Part shown: piece after piece, positions 10,777 to 19,248 of the stretch
Position numbering within the stretch: the first letter of the stretch is position 1
Layout: each line of letters opens with the position of its first letter
NCBI GenBank assembly: GCA_903772945.1
Contig: CAICTM010001376.1
Coordinates: 1 to 30,413, forward strand
Source of the DNA: Seminavis robusta
Lineage: Eukaryota; Bacillariophyta; Bacillariophyceae; Naviculales; Naviculaceae
DNA: 30,413 bases
Reading direction: 5' to 3'
The notes under the pieces: generated by a model
Databases searched by the model: none
Told to the model about the DNA's origin: nothing
What the model saw: only the letters and a program-made list of their open reading frames with translations
Translations under genes and position numbers: made by a program

Positions 10777-12294
10777 CTACTCCGCATGACTGATAATATT
10801 CTTGTTGAGAGTCATCAGATTGTTAGGGTCGTACTTCTTCTTGGCTCCCTCCAAGAAGGAACGTTGCTCATCCGTAAAGAACTTGATGCGGCGACCATCT
10901 GTATCACAAAAGTTGTGAGGTCCATCCTCTCCTCCCAGCTCAACAATCTTGGCCTTGATCCGCTTCGTCCAATCTTTGACCGCTTGGATGTCTTCCTCAC
11001 TGGCCCAAGGGTCCCACTCTCCATTAACGACCACCCAGGCTTGAGCCTTGCGATGGCGCAAGGAGGATTTGCTGCCATCGTTCCGCCTCATTTCTCCGGT
11101 CAATCCCAGGACCAAAATGGCAGAACCGCGCTTATTCTTCTTGGGATAATCCACTCGAGCAAAGTGGATGAGGGCATCGCGCATGGCTTCGTCAAAACTG
11201 TACACCATGGCTCCCAATGCCACGCCAAAGGTTCTTTTCTGGAGAGGCTCCAGCATGACAGTGACCTCTTCAATGTAGTCCTTTCGTCCCAGATCGTTGC
11301 TGATTTTGAACCAGGCACCATCCAGCTTGCAAATTCGTTGAAAGAATGGCACTTCGGCTACTTCTTTGGGTGTATCCGGACCGATCATGGTCAAGACGTT
11401 GGCAAAGACGGGAGCTCCAGCAGGCAAGGCACAAATGGAGTAGCACTCATCTGGAATATCCTCCAGACATTCTGCATAATGGGTGAATACTCTCTTGATG
11501 GAGTTCATAGTCGGACACATTTGTACGACGGTCCCTCCAAGCACATTGGAAACATCGTATATTTTGAAGGTCCATTCCACCACCACGCCAAAGTTACCTC
11601 CACCGCCTCGCAATGCTCGCAGCAAATCGGCGTGCTCATTGTCGTCCGTCGCAGTCACCAATTCTCCAGAAGGCAAGACCACTTTCGCTGCCGTCACAGT
11701 GTCACATCCGTATCCCGCCGTACCTCCCAAGTAGCCGGCGCCTCCGGCCATGGTCAATCCCGAAATTCCAGTGTCACCATTGGTACCAGTTGCAAATCCA
11801 TATCCGGTGCCCTTGAGTGCGGCGTGCGCGTCCTCGATTTTGGCACCTCCTCCAATCGTCATACAGAGGGCATCGGTATCCACCACACACTCGTTCAGAT
11901 TCTTCATGTCTACCACGATACTGTGATCGACCATGCAGTAGGCCGAGTGACAACCACCCGCAATGCAGAGTTTGTATTTGGCAGTATCGAGAGACGCGAC
12001 AAACTTGACTGCTTCACAGACATCCTCATGAGTCTTGACAAGAACAATGGCACTGGGATAGTTGGCATCGTTCAAGTAAAAGGGGCGCTCGCGGTGCTCA
12101 TGATAAATCTCGTCCGCCGTGGAAGAAGTTTCGTCGGCGCCCAACTTGGGAGCAAGGACGACCTGTCCTTGGATCTTTTCGTTGAGCGACTCCAACGCTG
12201 CCACAATAGGCTCAATGTGCTCTCTAGCACCCTTGATGCGATCGTCGTTGCGAGGCTTGACGGTAGGCGGTGGTTTGGAGAAAGCGGATCCCAT
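10777..12294 (-). CDS. BBE-like FAD-linked oxidase (PCMH-type FAD-binding domain)
   Basis: Single-exon gene of 505 residues, typical for berberine-bridge-enzyme-like oxidases. The PCMH-type FAD domain runs from about residue 78 (NYPSAIVLVKTHEDV) to 250. IAGGCHSAY at 111-119 is the site of His-linked FAD (His116), followed by GGGAKIEDAHAAL, GTNGDTGISGLTMAGGAGYLGG and the RGGGGNFGVVVEW loop near 229-241. The second covalent site (Cys in GxC-type members) is absent, so single His attachment is expected. The substrate domain follows, and the C-terminal BBE motif YDPNNLMTLNKNI ends the protein. Such enzymes oxidise alcohols, sugars or specialised metabolites and pass electrons to O2; the substrate here is unknown. 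The N-terminus MGSAFSKP lacks a signal peptide and fits an N-myristoylation signal. The ATG at 12294 has a good context (ACCATGG). Confidence 0.9.
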   Translation of the reverse strand: MGSAFSKPPPTVKPRNDDRIKGAREHIEPIVAALESLNEKIQGQVVLAPKLGADETSSTADEIYHEHRERPFYLNDANYPSAIVLVKTHEDVCEAVKFVASLDTAKYKLCIAGGCHSAYCMVDHSIVVDMKNLNECVVDTDALCMTIGGGAKIEDAHAALKGTGYGFATGTNGDTGISGLTMAGGAGYLGGTAGYGCDTVTAAKVVLPSGELVTATDDNEHADLLRALRGGGGNFGVVVEWTFKIYDVSNVLGGTVVQMCPTMNSIKRVFTHYAECLEDIPDECYSICALPAGAPVFANVLTMIGPDTPKEVAEVPFFQRICKLDGAWFKISNDLGRKDYIEEVTVMLEPLQKRTFGVALGAMVYSFDEAMRDALIHFARVDYPKKNKRGSAILVLGLTGEMRRNDGSKSSLRHRKAQAWVVVNGEWDPWASEEDIQAVKDWTKRIKAKIVELGGEDGPHNFCDTDGRRIKFFTDEQRSFLEGAKKKYDPNNLMTLNKNIISHAE

Positions 12295-13041
12295 GGTTGG
12301 ATTTTTTTAAGTATTGCGTCGAGTAACTTCTAAAACTTGATTTTGATAAGAGTGACACAATAATCCAAGTCTGTGTTGTTTTGTGGCTACTTTTCAGCTT
12401 CTTGCTTTCGCTGCGGCAAAGTGACGCGAATGGATCACTTCTGGTGATGCTTTTGGAGCATTATTTAACCTCCGAGCAAGAAGGGGGAGGCGTTGAGAAC
12501 CGCTTACGAATATTATTTACTCATTTTCTGAATGGTTAAAACCCGTACTGGTACCTGGTACACCGGTACGGTACTGGTACATCGTACGGTGCACGACGAA
12601 GAGAAGAAGGCTTCTTGATTTATTTGATTTTACCTGTCTGGGGGAGCTTCTGGGGGTGGGCAAACTTCATGGCGCTTCATTGCATTGGTTACACATAATA
12701 CATGTACGCACCCCGAAAGCTACGGGTACATTGATTTAGTTTGGTTTGAGGCACTCCCTAGGTGTCCTGAGCGGTACATGTACCGTACTGAGTACCGATG
12801 CCAGCATAGCTCCATCCAATCTACCGTACATGATGTATGCATACTTGTACATCGTACCAGTACCGTACCATTCCAAGTAGACCCCGGTCCAGCTAGGGTA
12901 CCGCGCTTGTCGTCCATGAAGCGATGATCATGAAGGCAATCTTTTAAAAGTTGCTACTTGGGTTTTACCACCGACTCGAATCGAATCTGCAAATTGATGC
13001 GACAAGGCCATAAAGCTTCAAGCTTCTACTGTGCTGGCTAC

Positions 13042-13076
<35 letters not shown>

Positions 13077-13083
13077 ATAGTAG
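13042..13083. repeat. (TAG)n trinucleotide microsatellite
   Basis: About 14 TAG units with a single TAA interruption near 13076. It lies in the spacer and is not coding. Confidence 0.95.
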
Positions 13084-13157
13084 ACTACGTACATGTTGTA
13101 ACCATTGAAGCGATATCGACATAAAACTGCCTATCCTTTTACCAACCAAACATGGAA

Positions 13158-13402
13158 CACGGTTGGCAGGATTGGTTGAGGGGATGAATGGATGAGGCTC
13201 CGAAGCAAACCCACACCAACCTCGCACTAACTAGACTAACCTTTCACACTGCATGCAACCATCTCGAAAGACCCAAGCCATGTGGTTCGTAAAAGGTCGT
13301 GGCTATTTCAGGTTGCCCTTCCTTCTGCCTAGCTAGCTAAGCAAAGCACTTGGTCTGGACGAAGTCTCGGCCTTAAAAACTCTTGGACTCGCCACCCAGC
13401 TC
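13158..13402. repeat. dispersed repeat, copy B (3' flank of the LRR gene)
   Basis: About 245 bp homologous, in the same orientation, to 10412-10725; it is shorter through several internal deletions. It ends about 65 bp 3' of the LRR-gene stop codon, in the same relative place as copy A downstream of the oxidase gene. It would lie in the 3' UTR or terminator region of the minus-strand LRR transcript. Confidence 0.8.
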
Positions 13403-13467
13403 GTAAAGGGGTTCCCCCATTTCTTGATTGAATTGGAATGCCGCCAAGCATGTAGTTGCGTTGCATG

Positions 13468-16400
13468 TCACTCCTCACAGTTATCACTATTATCACAGCA
13501 GGTGCATTGCACCTCACAATCTACAATGAGCCTCGAAAGTTGTTGAAACCGCAACCCTCGTTCAGCGCACACGGCCGAAGAGATGCTCCCAGTCAACAGA
13601 TTCCCCTGGATTTGCAGCGTTTCTGGGTGTTTGGGATCCATACCGGTATCCGCAAAGCATTAGCAAAAAGGGTACATTCAACAACCACACACACAACGAA
13701 GAACCTACCAAGTGCAGTCAAATGGTCAAATGCTTCTGGCACTGGACCACTGAAAGCGTTGAAATTCAAGAAGAGGTCCATGAGAGAAGCATTGAGCTGT
13801 CGAATAGCTTCATGGATTGTTCCCGAGAAACCAGCATTTTCGAGGTTGAGCTCTGACAAATCGGTTAATTCAAAGAGCTCTTGAGGAAGTGACCCCTCAA
13901 GGCCGGTAAACCCCATTTGTACAACGCTCAAACTAGTCAACTGGGATATCAGAGGAGAAATTCCACCAGATATGCCAGCATTTTCCCGAAGCGAAAGGGA
14001 ACGAAGATTGGTCAAAGAGAAGAGGGCATCAGGGATGGATCCTACGATCCGGTTGCGCTGGATCTCAAGGTTTACTGCAAAGGAACGAAGGTTTAGTTAG
14101 TTAGTCAGTCAAGTGCGGTACATGTATTACAACGTCTTTTCCGCATTTCTGATCCCAGCAAGCGTCTCTCTCTTACCAAGGTTTGTGAGGTTGCCCATGC
14201 CAATTGGAATGGTTCCAGTGATAGCGTTGAATGGAAGTTGCAGATCATGGAGCCTGGAAGCTTTGGTAATGCCGTTTGGAATAGGACCACTGAACTGGTT
14301 TCCGCCCAAGGCGAGCAAACCCAAACCTTGGTTCATTTCAAGGATGCCCGTGGGAATAGCACCCTCCAGTCGATTATCAGGAAGGGCAATACTCTCCAAG
14401 CTCGTCAAGCTGCCAAATGCAACATCCAAATCTCCACTCAAAGCGTTCTCGGGGGCCAAGAATCTCTTCAAGCCAGCCAATAACGACAGCTCGGCAGGTA
14501 AAATTCCATTCAAATCAATGCCTGTTGCAGGAAAGCTAATTTGGAAAATAGCACCACTCTCGTCGCAACTCAAACTGAACCATTCACACTCGTCTGTGAC
14601 AGACAACCACTGCGTGTCACCGCAACTAGGCGAATTCTTTCCGCAAAACTTCCAATTATCTCCCCCTGTTGCGTGATAGAACACAGCCAAGGCATATCTT
14701 TGCAGGAGCTTGGGCTCTTCAATGGACAAGCCCATGCTGAATGCGTAGCTATCCCCTTCCGCAACCCAGACGGCGGCCCGGTACTGAGGGGAACCAGGGT
14801 CCTCAAACACCCCTGCGGAAGTTACTTGCAGTGTTTCCAAGTACTGAATGACAGCAGGAACCGCTGTAGTAGTTGGTGCTCCCGTAATCCTACCAATAGC
14901 CTCGGGCGAGGGTGTTGGTGCCGATGCATCCGGCGGGTTGGCTTGAAGCTCAGTGGAAACAAGAACAAGGCCCTTTGTGGATTCATCGTCAAGCGTGTTG
15001 CTTGTGTTTCCTAGAAGGAGTGCCAGTTCCAGTGGAAAGCTCCCAGTAAATTTGTTGTCTCGCAGATCCAAACGCTCTAGCTGACTCAACAGAGCAATCT
15101 CCGATGGAATGGATGTGACCAGGTCATTGGAAGACAGATCCAGCGAAATCAGCAATGTCAATTTGCCTACTGCAGTAGGAATTTGCCCGGAAAGTTTATT
15201 CCTTGCGAGCGCCAATTCAGAGAGCTGTGAAAGTTCCCCCAAGCGAGACGGTATGGTTCCGCTGATTCGGTTGCCGCCGATGGATAGAAGCTCCATCTTG
15301 GTCAGCGCCATCAACTCGGAGGGGATGGTTGACTCTAAATCATTTTGGTCCAAAGAGACAAAGTTGAGGTTGGTCAGCAATCCCAATTCAGAAGGGATTG
15401 GACCATCGAGATCGTTACGATCTGCCGAAAGTTTCGTCAGAGATACAAGCTCGCTTATCTCCGAGGGAAGCTCCCCATACAGGTCATTTCCAATGAGGTC
15501 CACGATTGTCAATTCTTTCAGCAAGGCAATTTCCGATGGAATGAACCCCGGATCTGTCGCGGCTCGTTCCAGATCCAACACCCGGTACCGTCCGCCCACA
15601 CTACACCGCGGCTTTTGACGATCGATATCCGGCAATGGCCATTCACATTCGTGTGTGTTGGCATCGAGCCAATCCGCCGGTGCATTCATGGCAAATGACA
15701 GCGTTGCCAATGCCAGCAATTGATCCGCTCTCCATGGCTCGAAAGTGCCCGCTTCCGGATGATTCTCCACCCATTCCCGTGCTTGTCGTCGTGCCATGTC
15801 ACGATCGACAATGGCTGCCTGCTCCTCGGGAGACGAAGAAGAGGATGACAACACCACAGAGACACTGATGATAACCACCAAAACAACCAGGACGACGAGA
15901 ATGGCAAGGATGACTTTCATTCGTCGGTCACAAATCAAATCCGGAATTTCGACTTCATGTGCCTCTACTAGAATCTTGTCGCTGTCATCCCTGTCTTCTT
16001 CTTCTTCGTCGTCGGGTACCAAAGTAGCCACCACCATGAGTGCAGATGGATCTCTCACGGAATCAGCCGGTCTCACGGAAGCCGTTTCCTCGTCAGTTTC
16101 AGATTTACGTTTCGTAGTAGTAGTGCCCTCCTCTGCGGCCACGCCCTGTCCATGATTTGGAGATGCAGGCGGTTCTTCGTGTCGAGTGGGTGCAGGTACT
16201 GTGATGCTGCTTCGAGATACAGCAGAGACAGCTCCAGGGTTGTTGGCAGCAGCAGCAGCAGCATTTCGAAGCCCCTTTTTCTTTCTGTTTGTGTTCTGAG
16301 GCCTTCTGTTGTAGGAGGAGGAGTGGATTCGGATTTTTGTTGGCTCGCATGTAGTTGTGCATCTTCTGATCCTTGGCCACTGCTGCTATTGGACACTGCA

Positions 16401-17119
16401 GACACAGCTCCGGGGTGGTTCGTGGGCGCATTATTACTTCGGAGCCCCTTTTCCCTTTGAGGTGACTTTGGAGCAGCAGACATGGATGCGGATGGTTGGT
16501 TCCCAGAACCGGCTTGTTGGCTCGTCGCCCCATTCGGTTCCATTACCGGGACCGCACCAGGGTTTTGGGCCGCACGATTTCGCAGGCCCTTTTGCTTTCG
16601 CGGCGATGAGTTTGCCATGGTGCTGGAGGACGGTGGCATGGGGGCACTGACGGTCCTTCGTGCTGGCTCCTTGGCCGATCCATCCCTGGCCGCAGCAGGT
16701 GGAGCCACAAGCACGTCTGGATGAATTTCGACTGTTGTGGACGAGAATCTTACGCGAGAGGATGACTGTTGCGAGGAGTCTCCCATGACGCTCATCATGG
16801 ATACATCTTTGATCTCCATAGTAGATGTCCCACCACGGAACTGTTTCATGCGCTCTTGGATATCCTTCTTGAGATCCAATAGAGTGGTTCGGTCCTTCAT
16901 TTGAAAGACGGCAGTTTCACTTTCTTCTTCTTCTCCATCATCGTCATCCTCGTCGTCGTCTGCTTGCATCTGGAGTCTCAATAAAGCTTTTTGGCTAGTC
17001 TTTTTATTGACTTCAATATTCTGGATGATTCCCCAAAAGACGCGATAGCGAAGCTTGGTTTCCCCATCTTTACTCGGGCTGTCGTTTGCCTTTAGTAGAA
17101 GATGATTCAGTCCCAACAT
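13468..17119 (-). CDS. LRR transmembrane receptor-like protein with two LRR ectodomain modules
   Basis: Three exons: 17119-14177, 14074-13709 and 13622-13468, about 1,150 residues. The N-terminal ~350 residues are hydrophilic with an acidic patch (ADDDEDDDDGEEEE) and three copies of a K-G-L-R...N-P-G-A-V unit. A basic stop (DRRMK) and one hydrophobic helix (ILAILVVLVVLVVIISVSVV, encoded about 15848-15917) predict N-in/C-out topology. Ectodomain module 1 has a W/C-rich cap, about seven plant-type LRRs (L-x-N-x-L-x-G-x-IP) and a Pro/Thr linker. Module 2 has a new cap (YALAVFYHATGGDNW ... CEWFSLSC) and further LRRs, ending in a Cys-rich tail (CEVQCTCCDNSDNCEE). No kinase is seen. The frame shifts once at the A run 16276-16280; one added A joins TERK to KGLRN and restores the repeat. 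Binding of ligands or surfaces is inferred from the LRR fold. The start at 17119 is the first ATG of the frame and is uncertain. Confidence 0.82.
13623..13708 (-). other. intron 2 of the LRR gene
   Basis: 86 bp, donor G|GTAGGTTC and acceptor CCCAG|AAACG, phase 1. Splicing joins LTAL to ETLQIQGN, restoring the LRR pattern, and leads to a Cys-rich end and a stop at 13468-13470. The unspliced frame gives a non-LRR tail. Confidence 0.8.
14075..14176 (-). other. intron 1 of the LRR gene
   Basis: 102 bp, donor TTG|GTAAGAG and acceptor TTTGCAG|TAAACC, phase 1. Splicing joins MGNLTNL to VNLEIQRNRIVGSIPDAL, an exact continuation of the 24-residue LRR repeat. The intron contains TTAGTTAGTTAGTCAGTC. 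Confidence 0.88.
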
Positions 17120-18487
17120 CCACTATGGGATTGACTGCTACAGAAGATAAAGGATTCCCACTGAAGGCGCATGATCCAGGAGGAGCAATGTGCAGGTTTG
17201 AACCAAAGAAGAAACTAGATAGCCAACCTAAGCTCACAATTCAAATCTAAGCAAAGTTGTAAACCAAACTACTTTCTACTACCTTGAAGGTACATAATCC
17301 CTGCAGACGTCAGCATCAAGGATCCCTTGGTTCGACGAAAGATCACTTCATCGTACAGGGTCTTGCCAGTACTTCCTCTTGCACTACTACTACTAATAGT
17401 ATTTGTCTTGCTCATCCTTTCATACTAGTATTGTGTTCTGTCTCTAGCTCTAGACATGTCCTTGTGGGCACCGTGTTAGGATTGTGCGTGTCGTGTGCTG
17501 AGGAGGGAAGCAATCGCGCTGCGAGGGAAGGTTTATTCCCGTACGGTACCGGTATTGATGTGCTTATCTCTTTCAGTACGCGACCAAAGAAAAAGATATA
17601 TTAGTATTCCCTGGTACCCGTACCGGTACATGTTGTGTTTAAAATACTCAAGCGCACCTTGCACTACCGTACGATGTTCACGCCCTCTACGGCCTCCCAC
17701 CGCCCCGGCAGGTACGGTACCAGAGGTCCAAGATAAGACGGGTCAGAAGTTATCTACAAAAGCAAATGTGGGGGTCAGGCTTGGGCAAAGAAGAGGAAGA
17801 AATTTGGGACTCTGTTCCATGCATGCCTGGGATAGGGGCGACAGATTGGGTTTGATATCTTCAGCTCCATTTTAGTAGCCAGCTATATGCATATATCCAG
17901 CCATGCAGAAGCGGACATGGAGGTTGCTACAGAATGTAATCAAATAAATCTAATCTGGTACCTCTACATCTATCTATCTGTCTGTCTATCGAGCTATAAT
18001 GGTCACTTTATAGGAGCCTCTCATCCAATCATCCAATCAAAAATAAATGCTGCGTTTCAATCCAATACTGGCTGATTTCTTCAAGTTGAAGTACACGTAA
18101 CTCAACGATTATGAGTTATGAGGCTTACAGGTTATCTATCAAGGTTCGAGGCACATGCAGACCGGTACCGGTACTACTAGCTAGTACATGGTACATGGAG
18201 GAATGTGTGACATACGTCAGAAGCTCATTACAGGCGCCTTAGGAGTGATTGTAAGTAAGACATTTTTTAGAAGACAACTAAGACGTCTTATCTATCTCCG
18301 AAGCCATTGTTGCGTTCTCTGGCGAGCTTCCCCAATGCAAGATTACTCCGATGCCTTATCTTGAGGGACTCTTGGGGGTACTGTCCTCATAACGCAGAGA
18401 AAAGAAAAAATATTCGGTGTACTACTGTTTGTATGCAAAGTGATCTTAAAAGCAGATGGACTTAAGAACCAAATCAGATCCATGCTT

Positions 18488-18638
18488 CTGGTCATTATAC
18501 CTGAGTTCAGATGACCACTGACCACTGACCACTGACCACTTACCTGTACTGCACGTGTAAATCGGAGGACGTTGATTCTTGATTCATTCCCTTTTTCTGA
18601 GCACTGTATTTTCGAGCTTCCTGAAACTTGTCAAAATT
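18488..18638. repeat. upstream duplicated block, copy 1
   Basis: About 151 bp, related in the same order to 18835-18953: CTGGTCATTA, GAGTTCAGA, a TGACCAC tandem (four copies at 18512-18539), then CACGTGTAAATCGGAGG (CACGTG at 18552-18557), ATTCCCT and GAAACTTGTCAAA. It lies upstream of the cyclase gene. Confidence 0.75.
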
Positions 18639-18834
18639 AAAATTGCCAGGGAACAGACATGGTGGGGGCAATGACTGACTTCCTTTCGAAATCGGCTGAT
18701 AAATCCATCAGTCATTTTCGAATCAGCTGACAAACCCCGAAACTGGCTGATAAATCCAAAACCGGGTGATAAGCTGATAACCATTATTTTATTCTGTGTA
18801 GGTTTTAATCTCCTTTCCCGACGACATAAGAATT

Positions 18835-18953
18835 CTGGTCATTACATCAGAGTTCAGAAGCCCTGGCCATATACTGTACGTGTAAATCGGAGGGGGATAA
18901 TTGAATAATTCCCTCTTCACTGACCACTATGAATTATGAAACTTGTCAAATTT
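18835..18953. repeat. upstream duplicated block, copy 2
   Basis: About 119 bp, homologous to 18488-18638. The E-box-like core is TACGTG (18877-18882) in place of CACGTG, again followed by TAAATCGGAGG. A single TGACCAC replaces the tandem. Between the two copies lie two GGCTGATAAATCCA units (18694, 18745) and related GCTGATAA sequences. Confidence 0.75.
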
Positions 18954-19248
18954 CGGTTCACCAGGTTTTCGAGAAGCAGAGACATTATTATTTCGCAAAA
19001 GTGGGTCTCACTGTCTTGTCGCTGCAACCAGGGGCAGTTAGTTAGACGTCAGTCATTCCCCCTCCTTTCCAGTCTTTTCTCTTTCCGAGCTTTTTTTCTT
19101 TCCAAGCTAGCTAGCCAAACGTTTTAAAAAAGAGGTTCCAGTACCACAAAGTCACAATGCCACAATACCACAATCCCAAACCAACGCAGCTAACACACTA
19201 ACGATAACCCGTTTATTTTAATACCAAACTCCATTGCAGCATTGTACG

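Larger units (their letters stand above)
12295..13467. other. intergenic spacer rich in GGTAC palindromes
   Basis: No gene seen. The 12540-12600 and 12765-12900 stretches are dense in GTACCGGTAC / GGTACATCGTAC-like motifs. A (TAG)n tract and dispersed-repeat copy B are entered separately. The first ~200 bp should hold the oxidase promoter (minus strand), but I see no clear TATA or initiator. Confidence 0.6.
17120..19248. other. intergenic spacer between divergent LRR and cyclase genes
   Basis: No supportable gene. It should hold both promoters. Visible structure: GGTACCGGTA palindromes near 17545, 17610, 17690-17725 and 18165-18190, a TATC/TGTC tract near 17966-17995, a TACGTCA near 18213, and a duplicated block (entered separately) 0.3-0.8 kb upstream of the cyclase. 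C/T-rich DNA and CCACAAT-like repeats lie at 19050-19180. Confidence 0.6.

Noticed and set aside
10786..12333. 515-residue open frame on the plus strand opposite the FAD oxidase
   Set aside because: It is an exact antisense shadow of a well-supported oxidase gene, with no domain and a composition driven by the codon use of the other strand.
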